A program made the translations under genes and the position numbers. A DNA stretch of 64,000 nucleotides from CAMFLJ01 sp963702555 (GTDB lineage Bacteria; Actinomycetota; Acidimicrobiia; Acidimicrobiales; Acidimicrobilacustridaceae). Below, in pieces: positions 25,975 through 35,280 of the stretch (its first letter is position 1; each line of letters begins with the position of its first letter). Under the pieces are notes generated by a model, which was given only the letters and a program-made list of their open reading frames with translations, did no database searches and had not been told where the DNA came from. The stretch lies in the NCBI GenBank assembly GCA_963702555.1, contig CAVPCW010000008.1, positions 248,001-312,000 of the forward strand, read 5' to 3'.

Positions 25975-26895
25975 ATGGGTGATGTGAAGCAGGTGACGCT
26001 CCACGGGCACCGGGTGACCTACCGCGACGACGGCGACGGTGACGAGACGCTGTTGTTGATCCACGGCATGGCCGGGAGCTCACGCACGTGGCGGGCGGTG
26101 ACCCCGGCGCTCGCCCAGCGGTACCGGGTGGTGGCGCCGGACCTGCTCGGACACGGCGAGTCGGCCAAGCCGATGGGCGACTACTCCCTCGGCGCCCACG
26201 CCAGCGGCCTGCGGGATCTGATGGCCCTGCTCGACATCGAGCGGGCGACGATCGTCGGGCAGTCCCTCGGCGGCGGGATCGCCCTCCAGCTCGCCTACCA
26301 GCACCCGGACCTGTGCGATCGGCTCGTCCTGGTGTCGAGCGGTGGGTTGGGTCGCGAGGTCAGTCCCATCCTGCGACTCCTCTCCCTGCCCGGGAGCGAG
26401 GTGGTGCTGCCGATGGTGGCGTCGAGCTTCGTGCGGGATCGGGGGAGGAGCGTCAACCGGTGGCTCCGCGACCAGGGCATCCGCACCTCGTGGATGGCCG
26501 AGATGTGGCGCGCCTACGCCTCGCTGGCCGACGCCGAGAACCGGCAGGCCTTCGTGCGCACGCTGCGATCGGTCGTCGATCTCGGCGGCCAGACCGTCAG
26601 CGCCAACGACCGCCTCTACCTCGCCGCCGCCGTGCCCACCCTCATCATCTGGGGCGATCACGACGACATCATCCCGGTCTCCCACGCCCACGACGCCCAC
26701 GCCGAGATCCCCGGCAGCCGCCTCGAGATCCTCGAGGGGGTCCGGCACTTCCCGCAGTCCGAGGATCCGGAGCGCTTCGTGGAGGTGCTGGTCGACTTCA
26801 TGAACACCACCGACACGACACCACGCGGGCAGGCCAGCCTGCACGACCTGCTCGTGGGCGGCAGGCCGGACTCGACGCTGTTCCCGAACGAGTAG
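25975..26895 (+). CDS. alpha/beta hydrolase
   Basis: A 306-residue alpha/beta-fold hydrolase. HGMAG (about 30-34) forms the oxyanion hole, GQSLGG (94-99) holds the nucleophile Ser96, and Asp in WGDHDDIIP and His in GVRHFPQSEDP complete the triad. Similar proteins include epoxide hydrolases and C-C bond hydrolases, but a Ser nucleophile argues for an esterase or C-C hydrolase. It begins directly at the previous stop and is followed by the GTPase gene, so it is part of a four-gene unit. Confidence 0.88.
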   Translation: MGDVKQVTLHGHRVTYRDDGDGDETLLLIHGMAGSSRTWRAVTPALAQRYRVVAPDLLGHGESAKPMGDYSLGAHASGLRDLMALLDIERATIVGQSLGGGIALQLAYQHPDLCDRLVLVSSGGLGREVSPILRLLSLPGSEVVLPMVASSFVRDRGRSVNRWLRDQGIRTSWMAEMWRAYASLADAENRQAFVRTLRSVVDLGGQTVSANDRLYLAAAVPTLIIWGDHDDIIPVSHAHDAHAEIPGSRLEILEGVRHFPQSEDPERFVEVLVDFMNTTDTTPRGQASLHDLLVGGRPDSTLFPNE

Positions 26896-26904
26896 GTGGA
26901 CCCC

Positions 26905-28246
26905 GTGTCGGAGCGTGAGCGCCGGGTGGTGGTGATGGGCGCCGGAGGCCGCGACTTCCACGACTTCGCCGTCGTCTTCCGCGACGACCCTGCCATGCGC
27001 GTCGTCGCCTTCACCGCGGCGCAGATCCCCGGCATCGCCGATCGGACCTTCCCCGCGTCGATCGCCGGCCCCCGCTACCCCGACGGCATCCCGATCGTCG
27101 ACGAGGTCGAGCTCGCCGGGCTGATCGAACGGGAACAGGTCGACGAGGTCGTGTTCTCCTACAGCGACCTCTCCCACACCCAGGTCATGCAGAAGGCGTC
27201 CCTGGTGCTCGCCGCCGGCGCCGACTTCCGGCTGCTCAGCCCGCGGTCGACCTGGCTGCACTCGTCGAAGCCGGTGGTGGCCGTGTGCGCCAGCCGCACC
27301 GGGGCGGGCAAGAGCCCGACCAGCCGCCTCGTGTGCTCGGTCCTCCGCGACGCCGGCCTGCGGGTGGTGCTCGTCCGCCACCCCATGCCCTACGGCGATC
27401 TGGAGGCCATGCGGGTGCAGCGCTTCGCCACCCTCGCGGACATCGACGCGGCCGACCCGACCGTGGAGGAGCGCGAGGAGTACGAGGCGCCGGTGGCGAT
27501 GGGGATCGTCATGTGGGCGGGAGTCGACTACGAGGCCATCCTCGCCGGAGCCGAGCGCGAGGCCGACGTGATCGTGTGGGACGGCGGCAACAACGACGCC
27601 CCGTTCTTCCGGCCCGACCTCATGCTCACCGTGGTCGACCCGCTCCGTCCGGGCGACGAGGTGACCTACCACCCCGGTGAGACCTGCCTGCGGCTGGCCG
27701 ACGTGGTCGTCATCAACAAGGTCGACACCGCCGACCCGTCGGCTGTCGAGCAGGTGCGGGCCAACGTCCGGGCCGCCAACCACGACGCCGTCGTCGTCGA
27801 GACCGCCAGCCCCGTCACCGTCGACGACGGCCCGTCGCTCGCCGGCGCCCGCGTGGTCGTGGTGGAGGACGGTCCGACGCTGACCCACGGCGGCATGGCG
27901 TTCGGCGCCGGGGCGGTGGCCGCCCGCCAGGTGGGCGCCGTCGTCGTCGACCCGCGGCCCTACGCCGTCGGACTGGTCGCCGACGTCCTCTCCTCCTACC
28001 CGCGGATCGAGGCCGCGCTGCCGGCGGTCGGCTACTCGCCCGAGCAACTGGCCGACCTCGAGCGCAGCATCGCGGCGGTGCCGTGCGACGCCGTCCTCGC
28101 CGCCACCCCGATCAGCCCTCGGCCGGATCGTGTCGGTGGGGGTGCCGATCCGCCAGGTCGGCTACTCGGTGGAGGAGCGCCCACCCGGGTCGCTGACCGC
28201 GATCCTCGAGAGCTTCGTCGCTGCCCTGCCTGGTCGCGAGGGGTGA
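26905..28246 (+). CDS. cyclic 2,3-diphosphoglycerate synthetase-like GTPase, 3' frameshift
   Basis: A protein of about 447 residues resembling archaeal cyclic 2,3-diphosphoglycerate synthetase and its bacterial P-loop relatives. A Rossmann-like N-terminal domain (VVVMGAGGRDFHDF) is followed by the P-loop ASRTGAGKSPTSR (about 135-147), VIVWDGGNNDAPF and the NKVD base-recognition motif. The literal frame drifts after SIAAVPCDAVLAATPIS and would end at 28254. Removing one C of the run 28116-28118 gives LGRIVSVGVPIRQVGYSVEE, which matches the family's C-terminus, and ends at 28246. GTG 26905 (AGGTGG upstream) is chosen; GTG 26896 is possible. It precedes carbamate kinase by 4 nt. Confidence 0.8.
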
Positions 28247-28250
28247 CCGG

Positions 28251-29198
28251 GTGAGGGTCGTCGTGGCCCTCGGCGGCAACGCGCTCCTGCGCCACGACCA
28301 GGCGATGACCATCGAGAACCAACGAGCGAACGTGGCCGTGGCGTGCGATCACCTGGCCGCCATCGCCGGTGACCACGAGTTGGTCGTCTCCCACGGCAAC
28401 GGCCCCCAGATCGGGCTGCTCGCGCTGGCAGGGGCCGCCTACCGACCCGTCCCGGCCCCTCCGCTCGACGTGCTCGGGGCCGAGACCCAGGGGATGCTCG
28501 GCTATCTGATCGAGCAGGAGCTGGTGAACCGGCTCCCGGACGAGCGGCCGGTCGCGGTGCTGCTCACGATGATCGAGGTCGACCCCGCCGACCCGGCCTG
28601 GGCCGACCCGACCAAGCCGATCGGCCCGGGCTACGACGAGGCCGAGGCGGCCCGGCTCGAGCGCGACCGAGGGTGGGTGTTCCGCCCCGACGGCGACCAC
28701 CTCCGTCGCGTCGTGCCGTCACCGGCTCCTCGGCGCATCGTGGAGGAGCGGCAGATCGAGCTGCTCCTCCATGGAGGCTGCGTCGTGGTCTGCGGCGGGG
28801 GAGGGGGCATCCCGGTCACCCGCGACGCGCACGGCCGCCTCACCGGCGTCGAGGCGGTGATCGACAAGGACAGCGCCAGCGCGCTGCTCGCCCGGGACCT
28901 GCACGCCGACCTGTTCGTGATGGCGACCGACGTCGACGCGGTCCACCTCGGGCACGGCACACCGGGTCAGCGGCCGATCGCCGCCGCTCACCCCGACGCG
29001 CTCGTCCGCGACCACCTCACCGACTTCGGTGTCGGCTCGATGCGGCCCAAGGTCGTCGCCGCGTGCGACTTCGCCCGGGCCACGGACCGGCCCGCCGTCA
29101 TCGGCGCGCTGACCGACATCGACGGGTTGGTCGACGGCGTGACCGGCACACGGATCTCCACCGCCGTCGAGGGCGTGGTCCTCCGAGCCCCGGCCTAG
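28251..29198 (+). CDS. arcC: carbamate kinase
   Basis: A 315-residue carbamate kinase, which makes ATP from carbamoyl phosphate and ADP or runs in reverse. It starts VRVVVALGGNALLRHDQ, with the amino-acid-kinase glycine loop ALGGNAL, then SHGNGPQIGLLAL, and GGGGGIPV, VEAVIDKDSASALLA and the end MRPKVVAACDF. Length is normal. No arginine deiminase or ornithine carbamoyltransferase genes are present, so this is not the usual arginine pathway. The conserved pairing with the GTPase upstream suggests another use. Confidence 0.93.
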   Translation: MRVVVALGGNALLRHDQAMTIENQRANVAVACDHLAAIAGDHELVVSHGNGPQIGLLALAGAAYRPVPAPPLDVLGAETQGMLGYLIEQELVNRLPDERPVAVLLTMIEVDPADPAWADPTKPIGPGYDEAEAARLERDRGWVFRPDGDHLRRVVPSPAPRRIVEERQIELLLHGGCVVVCGGGGGIPVTRDAHGRLTGVEAVIDKDSASALLARDLHADLFVMATDVDAVHLGHGTPGQRPIAAAHPDALVRDHLTDFGVGSMRPKVVAACDFARATDRPAVIGALTDIDGLVDGVTGTRISTAVEGVVLRAPA

Positions 29199-29264
29199 CC
29201 ACCGCCCGACCGCTGAGGCGGAGCACCGTGCGGTCGTGGCAGCCTCTGGACCGAGGGGGACCAC

Positions 29265-30140
29265 ATGAGCGACAAGAACGAACAGCCGCGGCCCGTCGAC
29301 GAGGCCTACCGCCGCCTGCCGACCGAAGGGCCCGACGCACCCGACCTCGGCGGCGCGCTCATCACCTGGGTCGAGCCCATGGCCGAGCACGTCGTCGCCT
29401 ACAACCGCTGGTACGAGGACGACCACATGATCACCGGGGCGATGTCGATGCCCTGGATGTTCTCGTGCCGCCGCTGGGTGGCGCCCACGTGGATCCAGCA
29501 CCTGCGCGGCCCCGCCGACACGACCGTCGCCGTGCCCCTCGACGCCGGCAAGTACATCGGCGTGTACTGGGTCAACGGCGGCCGCATCGAGGACCACACC
29601 GCCTGGTCGCTCGGCGCCAACTACCGGCTCCACGCCGAAGGGCGTGGCAGCTGCCGAGGCGAGGGCCACGACCCGCTCGAGGAGCGGCGCCACGTGTTCA
29701 CCGCCTTCGCCGACCACCTCGGGTCCAGCTACCGCGACGACGACGTGCCCCGCAGCGTGCACACCCTCGTGCAGCCCTACCAGGGCATGGTCATCGAGAT
29801 GATCGAGGCAGCCGACGGCGACCGCGTCGCCCTCGACGGGTGGCTCCAGCGCGAGCACCTGCCGTCGGTGCTCGGCGGGCCCGTCGCCGTGACCGTCCGG
29901 TTCGCGCCCCGGCCGCTGCCGCCCGACCGCCTCGCCCACGTGAAGGAGGTCGAGGGCGTCGAGCGCATGGTCGTGCTGCTCCACTTCCTCGAGGCCGACC
30001 CCCGCGACTGCTGGGACGACCGGTTTGCGCCCACTGCCGACCGCCTGACCGCCAGCGGTGGCGCGGCCTCGCTCGCCGTGCAGGCCGCCTTCATCCCGAC
30101 GAAGCACGGCACGAACGCCTACACCGACGAGCTCTTCTGA
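29265..30140 (+). CDS. hypothetical protein, possible dimeric alpha-beta-barrel fold
   Basis: A 291-residue soluble protein of unknown function. EHVVAYNRWYEDDHMITGAM resembles the FxxWYxxxHxPE pattern of EthD/dimeric alpha-beta barrel proteins, and a second similar half may start at about residue 170 (YQGMVIEMIEAADGD). GGGGACC precedes the ATG. A 66-bp gap separates it from carbamate kinase, so it may or may not be in that operon. No membrane or signal segment. Confidence 0.6.
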   Translation: MSDKNEQPRPVDEAYRRLPTEGPDAPDLGGALITWVEPMAEHVVAYNRWYEDDHMITGAMSMPWMFSCRRWVAPTWIQHLRGPADTTVAVPLDAGKYIGVYWVNGGRIEDHTAWSLGANYRLHAEGRGSCRGEGHDPLEERRHVFTAFADHLGSSYRDDDVPRSVHTLVQPYQGMVIEMIEAADGDRVALDGWLQREHLPSVLGGPVAVTVRFAPRPLPPDRLAHVKEVEGVERMVVLLHFLEADPRDCWDDRFAPTADRLTASGGAASLAVQAAFIPTKHGTNAYTDELF

Positions 30141-30175
30141 TCGGCTGACCGGTTGAGGGGCAATACTCCTGATCC

Positions 30176-30200
30176 GTCGACCGGTACGAGGCCGGTCGAC
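30176..30200. promoter_or_regulatory. inverted repeat before SDR gene
   Basis: GTCGACCGG-tacgagg-CCGGTCGAC is a perfect 9-bp inverted repeat ending 14 bp before the ATG at 30215, just before the GTGAGGGGGG ribosome site. It could be a TetR-type operator or a leader stem that limits access to the start. Confidence 0.45.
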
Positions 30201-30214
30201 GGTGAGGGGGGAAC

Positions 30215-30997
30215 ATGCTGCTCGAGGGGAAGGTCGCCATCGTCACCGGCGCGGCCCGGGGGACGGGCAAGGCCATCGCCCGCCGCTTCGTCGCCGAAGG
30301 GGCCATCGTCGCCCTGGCCGACGTGCTCGTCGAACAGGGCGAGGCCACGGCGGCCAAGCTCGGCTCGACCGCGTCGTTCCACGAGCTCGACGTCACCGAC
30401 GCCGACGGCTGGGCCGCGCTCGTCGAGGCACTGGTGGCCCAGCACGGTCACGTCGACGTGCTCGTGAACAACGCCGCCATCCTCCACCTCGGCTCCATCG
30501 AGGCCACCGGCCTCGACACGTTCCGCCGCGTCTTCGACGTCAACGCCGCCGGCGCCTACGCCGGCATCGCCGCGGTCGTGCCCGCCATGCGGGCCAACGG
30601 CGGCGGCTCGATCGTCAACATCGCCTCCATCGACGGGCTCCAGGCCATGAACGGGCTCAGCGCCTACGCCACCAGCAAGTGGGCGATGCGCGGCCTCACC
30701 AAGGCCGCCGCCGTGGAGCTCGGCCGCGACGGCATCCGGGTCAACGCCGTCTGCCCCGCCGGCGGCAACCCCGCCATGTACGGGCCCTGGGCCGAGGAGC
30801 TGGCCGACATCGGCCCCGCCATCGGCGCCTACATGGAGAAGCGGGCCATCCCGCGTGAGGCCACCACCGACGAGATCGCCTCCGTCGCGCTGTTCCTCGC
30901 CAGCGACCTCTCGACCATGGTCACCGGCGCCGACGTGCCCATCGACGGTGGCCACACCGCCGGCGACCACGTCGCCGGCTTCGGCGTCTCGGGCTGA
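30215..30997 (+). CDS. short-chain dehydrogenase/reductase
   Basis: A 260-residue classical SDR. The cofactor site is TGAARGTGKAIA (about 11-22), Asp after ALAD prefers NAD, NNAA is present, and the catalytic residues are Ser of IASI, then YATSK. It ends with VTGADVPIDGGHTAG, typical of 3-alpha/20-beta-hydroxysteroid-type enzymes. Substrate unknown. A strong GTGAGGGGGG ribosome site precedes the ATG. An inverted repeat sits upstream. Confidence 0.92.
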   Translation: MLLEGKVAIVTGAARGTGKAIARRFVAEGAIVALADVLVEQGEATAAKLGSTASFHELDVTDADGWAALVEALVAQHGHVDVLVNNAAILHLGSIEATGLDTFRRVFDVNAAGAYAGIAAVVPAMRANGGGSIVNIASIDGLQAMNGLSAYATSKWAMRGLTKAAAVELGRDGIRVNAVCPAGGNPAMYGPWAEELADIGPAIGAYMEKRAIPREATTDEIASVALFLASDLSTMVTGADVPIDGGHTAGDHVAGFGVSG

Positions 30998-31040
30998 CCC
31001 CGGGCCGCCGGCGGCCTCGCTCAGTTGCCCTCAGTCACCC

Positions 31041-31976
31041 TCAGTCGGCGTCGGCCTCGCCGCCGACCAGCGCGTACGAGGTCGAGCCGTCGGGGCCCAC
31101 CGGGGTGTCGCCGGCGACGGTGATGCGCTGCATCGACCGGTGCATCCCCTTCGGCACGTCGGTGGGCACCAGGTGCGCGGTGCAGCGGTTGTCCCACATG
31201 GCGATGCTGTCGGGCTCCCACCGGAAGCGCACGGTGTAGGCCGGGTTCATGAGCTGCTCGAACAGCATCTCGAGCACGTGCCGGCCCTCCTTGCGGGAGA
31301 GCTCGACGATGTGGCTCGTGAAGTTCGGCGAGACGAACAGCCCCTTCTCGCCCGTCTCCGGGTGCACCCGCACCACCGGGTGGACCGACCGGATGGGCCG
31401 CGCCGCGAACTGCTTGGCCAGCTCGCCCGACATCTCGCCCCGCAGGATCGGCAGGTCGTTGTGATGCACCGCGTGGAGGCCGTCGATGAACTCCTGAACC
31501 TGCGGCGAGAGCTGCTGGTAGGCGGTGACGAGGTTCGTCCACTGCGTGTCCCCGCCGTAGGGAGGCACGACCAGGCCCCGCAGGATCGAGGCCATCGGCG
31601 GCTGGGGCATGAAGGTGACGTCGGTGTGCCAGCGGCTCTCGATCATCGGGCCGCCGGTCTTGTTGCCACCCCCGGCGCCACCGGCCTGGTTGTCGAGCAG
31701 CAGGATCTCGGGGAAGTCGGGGAACGCCGGCAACAGCGTGGGGTGACCGGGCACGAGGTCGCCGAACGCCCGCCCGAACGCCAGGTGCTGCTCCTGGGTG
31801 ATCGGCTGGTCGCGGAAGAACACGACCTTCCACTGCAGGAGCGCGGCCCGGATGGCCGCCACCGTCTCAGGTGTGAGCTCGCGCAGGTCGACCCCGTGGA
31901 TCTCGGCGCCGATGTGGCCCGACATCGGCCGGACGTCGAGCCCGAGGTCGTTGCTGGTGCGGTCGACGGTCGTCAT
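31041..31976 (-). CDS. TauD/TfdA-family 2-oxoglutarate dioxygenase
   Basis: A 311-residue Fe(II)/2-oxoglutarate dioxygenase. The facial triad is His and Asp of WHTDVTFM (about 117-119) and the distal His of CTAHLVP (about 266). The 2OG-binding Arg lies in MQRITV (about 282). IGAEIHGVDL near the start is typical of TauD/TfdA. Members hydroxylate taurine, 2,4-D, alkyl sulfates or terpenes. The substrate here is not decided, and there is no sulfonate transporter nearby. Monocistronic, divergent from the DUF6777 locus. Confidence 0.92.
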   Translation of the reverse strand: MTTVDRTSNDLGLDVRPMSGHIGAEIHGVDLRELTPETVAAIRAALLQWKVVFFRDQPITQEQHLAFGRAFGDLVPGHPTLLPAFPDFPEILLLDNQAGGAGGGNKTGGPMIESRWHTDVTFMPQPPMASILRGLVVPPYGGDTQWTNLVTAYQQLSPQVQEFIDGLHAVHHNDLPILRGEMSGELAKQFAARPIRSVHPVVRVHPETGEKGLFVSPNFTSHIVELSRKEGRHVLEMLFEQLMNPAYTVRFRWEPDSIAMWDNRCTAHLVPTDVPKGMHRSMQRITVAGDTPVGPDGSTSYALVGGEADAD

Positions 31977-32064
31977 GGTTCCCCCCAGGGACGCGATCGG
32001 GCCGGTCGAGGGCCCGAACCGTCCAGGCTAGGCCGGGCCGGCTCGCGGTCGGGCCCCGGGCGGG

Positions 32065-32078
32065 GGGACCGAAGCCCC
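32065..32078 (+). promoter_or_regulatory. DosR/DevR-like palindrome
   Basis: GGGACCGAAGCCCC fits GGGACNNNNGNCCC at all fixed positions. It lies 70 bp before the first DUF6777 gene and 88 bp from the divergent dioxygenase start. Confidence 0.4.
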
Positions 32079-32148
32079 TTCCGCAGGCAGGGACGGGGAC
32101 GGAGGATCGGGGTGGAAACTCCGTGACGGAGTCGACGAAGGAGGACGC

Positions 32149-33588
32149 GTGACCTCCATCCCGCCACCACCGGGTGCCTATCCGCCGCCGGGGGCGTATC
32201 CCCCCGGTGCGTATCCCCCGCCGCAGGCCGGTGGGCCGCCGCCCGCCGGTGGGCCCCCGGGGCAGGGGAGCTACCCGCCGCCTCCCGGCGGCTGGAACCA
32301 GGGCCCGGCGGGTCCGTACGGGCCCCAGCCGCCGAGGCGCAGGAGCCCGTTGGTCCTCATCCTCTCCATCGTCGCCGTCATGGCCCTCGTCGCCGCAGGT
32401 GTGGTGGTCTTCGTCGTCACGCGACCCGACGATGCCGCGGCCGGGGAGATCTTCCTCGAGGGGGCCTCCAGCACGGGAACCGATCCCTTCGGGAGCCTGC
32501 CGGGGCCCGCCATCCCGGTCACCACCAGCTCCACGGCCACGACGACGCCCACGACCCAGGGGGCCACTACGGCCATTCGCGCCGTGAGCGGTGGGCAGCG
32601 GGGCCTGTACGGCGGAACCCTGAACAGCGGGAGGTGCGACCCCGAGGGTCAGATCGCCTTCCTGGCGGCCAACCCGGCGATGGCCAACGCCTTCGCGTCG
32701 GCCCTGAACCGCGACCCGACCCTGCGGTGGAGCGGTGGCAACCAGGTCAGCGTGACCCAGCTGCCGAGCTACATCCGGGAGCTCACGTCGGTCACCCTGG
32801 TGACCGACACCCGGGTCACCAACTACGGCTACCGCAACGGCCGGGCGACGCCCCGGCAGGCGGTGCTCCAGGCCGGTACCGCGGTGATGGTCGACCGGTA
32901 CGGGGTTCCGCGGATCAAGTGCAACTGCGGCAACCCGCTCACCCAGCCCCAGGCCGTGCGCACCTCGCCCACCTACACGGGTGCTCCGTGGCCCGGGTTC
33001 AGCCCCACGACCGTGGTGGTGATCAACCAGACCACCGTGGTCATCGACGTCTACGTGCTGGTGAACCTCGAGGGCGGGGGCTTCATCGAGCGCGGCACCG
33101 GCGCGACGGGCACCGACACGGGACCGACCACGACCACCACGGCGCCGCCCACCACGACGACGACCGCGCCCCCGGTGACCTACCCGCCGGCCACGGCACC
33201 GCCACCGCCACCGAGCGGCAACTACGGGACGGGTGACGTGAGGGCGACTCTGACCTGGTCGGGTGACTGCGATCTCGATCTGCACGTGATCGATCCGAGC
33301 GGGACGGAGATCTACTTCAGCAACCCGTCGTCTCCGACGGGTGGCGTCCTCGACGTGGATGACATCCCCAGCTCGGGCGACACGGGAACCCACATCGAGA
33401 ACATCTTCTGGCCGACCGGGGGAGCACCCAGAGGGTCGTACAGCGCCTACGTCCGCAACCTCGGTGGCACCGTGAGCAGCGTGTGCGACTACGAGCTCGC
33501 GGTGTACGTGAACGAGTCCTACGTCACCGGCAGTGGCGGAACGCTGGTCGACGGCGGCGACTCCGCCGAGTCGTACTGGACCTTCTGA
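32149..33588 (+). CDS. DUF6777 membrane-anchored protein with C-terminal DUF2135-like domain
   Basis: A 479-residue envelope protein. A Pro/Gly/Tyr-rich cytoplasmic tail (1-65) and one transmembrane helix (66-90) are followed by a DUF6777 domain (about 98-310) with EIFLEGAS, DTRVTNYGYRNGRATP, QAGTAVMVD, CNCGNPLT (258-265) and PWPGF. A Thr/Pro linker (320-357) follows, then a beta-rich domain with DCDLDLHVIDPSGTEIYF and VYVNES, like DUF2135/YfaP. GAAGGAGG sits before the GTG. First gene of a tight five-gene locus. Localisation is clear; function is unknown. The two CxC cysteines might pair or bind metal. Confidence 0.82.
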   Translation: MTSIPPPPGAYPPPGAYPPGAYPPPQAGGPPPAGGPPGQGSYPPPPGGWNQGPAGPYGPQPPRRRSPLVLILSIVAVMALVAAGVVVFVVTRPDDAAAGEIFLEGASSTGTDPFGSLPGPAIPVTTSSTATTTPTTQGATTAIRAVSGGQRGLYGGTLNSGRCDPEGQIAFLAANPAMANAFASALNRDPTLRWSGGNQVSVTQLPSYIRELTSVTLVTDTRVTNYGYRNGRATPRQAVLQAGTAVMVDRYGVPRIKCNCGNPLTQPQAVRTSPTYTGAPWPGFSPTTVVVINQTTVVIDVYVLVNLEGGGFIERGTGATGTDTGPTTTTTAPPTTTTTAPPVTYPPATAPPPPPSGNYGTGDVRATLTWSGDCDLDLHVIDPSGTEIYFSNPSSPTGGVLDVDDIPSSGDTGTHIENIFWPTGGAPRGSYSAYVRNLGGTVSSVCDYELAVYVNESYVTGSGGTLVDGGDSAESYWTF

Positions 33589-33604
33589 TCCGAAGGAGAC
33601 GGGC

Positions 33605-34750
33605 ATGACCTCGACGGGACCCCCACCACCCCCACCACCACCACCACCCGGTGCGCCGCCGAGCACGCCACCACCGAGCGTGCCCCCACCGCCTCCGGGT
33701 TCGTCGTCGGGCCCACCGACCCCACCGCCGCCATCCCGGGGTGCCGGTCGTGGCTCGTGGATCGCACCGGTCGCCATCGCCGTCATCGGCCTCCTGCTGG
33801 TGGGTGTCGCGGTCGCCGTCGGCGGCGGCTTCGGAACCGGTGGCGAGTCGGCCACCGGTGAGATCTTCCTGGAGTCGGCGGCCTCGATGGGGCGGAGCCC
33901 CTTCACCGAGCCGACCGATCCCGAACCCACCACCACGACCATCGCGGCGGTCCCCGCGGTGGCCCCCGTGAGCCTCCCGACCAGCGGTGTCGTGCCGCCC
34001 GGGGGCTCGCCGCCCTACGGAGGCAGCGGGGACAACTCGGTGTGCGACCGGGAGAAGCTGGTCGGATTCCTGACCGCCAACGCGGCCCAGGCCCGAGCCT
34101 GGGCCGGCGTGCTCGGAGTCACCGTCGAACAGATCCCGGGCTACGTGCGCAGCCTGACCCCGACGGTGCTGCTCTACGACACGAGGGTCACCAACCACGG
34201 CTTCGCCAACGGGCGGGCGACGGCGTTCCAGAGCATCCTGCAGGCGGGCACCGCCGTGCTCGTCGACGGCCGCGGCAACCCCGTCGTGCGCTGCCGCTGC
34301 GGCAACCCGCTGACACCCCCGGTCGCGGTGACGAGGCCCGTGCTGACGGGCCCACCATGGCCCGGGTTCGACCCCACCACCGTCGTCGCGGTGAACAACG
34401 GCATGACGGTCACGGTCGTCATCAACGTCGTGACCACCAGTCCCGCCACCGCGACCTCCTCCTCGACCACCAGTTCCTCCGCAGGGAGCGGGGCGACCAC
34501 GTCGTCGGGTGCGACCGTCGACACCGCCTCCATCGAGGGACTGCTCGCCGTGCTCGCCGAGTGCACCGGCGGCGCCCCGGTCGTGGTGGTCGACGTCCAG
34601 GACGATCCGGTCCTGCCGGACACCGTCACCGCCGAGCTGATCGTGAACGGAGTGCAGATGATGTTCACCTACAACAACGTCACCGGGTCGGTCGGCGAGG
34701 GTGACCGCGCCTCCGCCGAGCTCCTCCAGGCCTGCGGGGTGGCGGGATGA
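33605..34750 (+). CDS. DUF6777 membrane-anchored protein, paralogue
   Basis: A 381-residue paralogue of the preceding protein: poly-Pro tail (1-48), one helix (about 52-74), DUF6777 domain with GEIFLESAA, CDREKLVGFL, YVRSLTPTVLLYDTRVTNHGFANGRAT, CRCGNPLTPP and PWPGF. The C-terminal part differs: a Ser/Thr linker and a domain ending VSGV-free VTAELIVNGVQMMFTYNN...ELLQACGVAG instead of DUF2135. It lies 16 bp after its paralogue with GAAGGAG before the ATG, and overlaps the next gene by 4 nt (ATGA). Confidence 0.82.
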   Translation: MTSTGPPPPPPPPPPGAPPSTPPPSVPPPPPGSSSGPPTPPPPSRGAGRGSWIAPVAIAVIGLLLVGVAVAVGGGFGTGGESATGEIFLESAASMGRSPFTEPTDPEPTTTTIAAVPAVAPVSLPTSGVVPPGGSPPYGGSGDNSVCDREKLVGFLTANAAQARAWAGVLGVTVEQIPGYVRSLTPTVLLYDTRVTNHGFANGRATAFQSILQAGTAVLVDGRGNPVVRCRCGNPLTPPVAVTRPVLTGPPWPGFDPTTVVAVNNGMTVTVVINVVTTSPATATSSSTTSSSAGSGATTSSGATVDTASIEGLLAVLAECTGGAPVVVVDVQDDPVLPDTVTAELIVNGVQMMFTYNNVTGSVGEGDRASAELLQACGVAG

Positions 34751-35280
34751 GCGCCGCCGGACGTCTCGCCAGGCTCGTGGCCGCTGTCGCGGTCGTGGGC
34801 TCGACCTGCGTCTTCACCGCTCCTGCGGGTGCGCAGGTCACGGGTGGCTGCTCGGCGACCATCGCAGGGAGCGACGTCGCCGCCGCCCACAACGCCCGCA
34901 ACGCCATCACGGTCGGTGCCGACGACACCGTCGTGGTGAGCGGCACCGCCCCCGGACCGATCACGGGCTACAAGGTCTTCATGACCTTCGGGCCCGCTCG
35001 TGTGCAGGTGGCCGATGGAACGGTCACCGACGGCGGGAACACCTGGACCTCGACGGTGAACGTCGCGGACTACGCCACCTACGGGGTGGGCCTCTACCGC
35101 ATCGAGGGCGAGACGACAGGCACGCCCTGCACCGGCTGGGCCTACGTGAAGGTGACCGGCAGGTTCCCGCTCTTCACCGTGGCCGGAGCGGTCGGCGGTG
35201 TGCTCGCCCTCGCCGGAGCGGTGGGGATGGCGCTGTCATGGCCACGTACAGCGAAGACGCCACGGACAGGAGCAGTGTGA
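34747..35280 (+). CDS. secreted, C-terminally anchored small protein
   Basis: A 177-residue protein with a signal peptide (RLARLVAAVAVVGSTCVFTAPAGA), a beta-rich middle with two cysteines (GGCSATI, GTPCTGW), and a C-terminal membrane helix (FTVAGAVGGVLALAGAVGMALSW) followed by basic residues. The topology suggests an extracytoplasmic domain held at the membrane. The start overlaps the previous stop (ATGA). No known family recognised. Probably a partner of the DUF6777 proteins. Confidence 0.75.
   Translation: MSAAGRLARLVAAVAVVGSTCVFTAPAGAQVTGGCSATIAGSDVAAAHNARNAITVGADDTVVVSGTAPGPITGYKVFMTFGPARVQVADGTVTDGGNTWTSTVNVADYATYGVGLYRIEGETTGTPCTGWAYVKVTGRFPLFTVAGAVGGVLALAGAVGMALSWPRTAKTPRTGAV

Noticed and set aside
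29199..29264. CGACCGC/GCGGTCG inverted repeat after carbamate kinase
   Set aside because: Seven-bp arms with a 16-nt loop are weak for a terminator.
30141..30175. GACCGGTTGAGGGGCAATACTCCT resembling the hairpin repeat family, only in part
   Set aside because: Only short blocks match the consensus and the right arm is absent.
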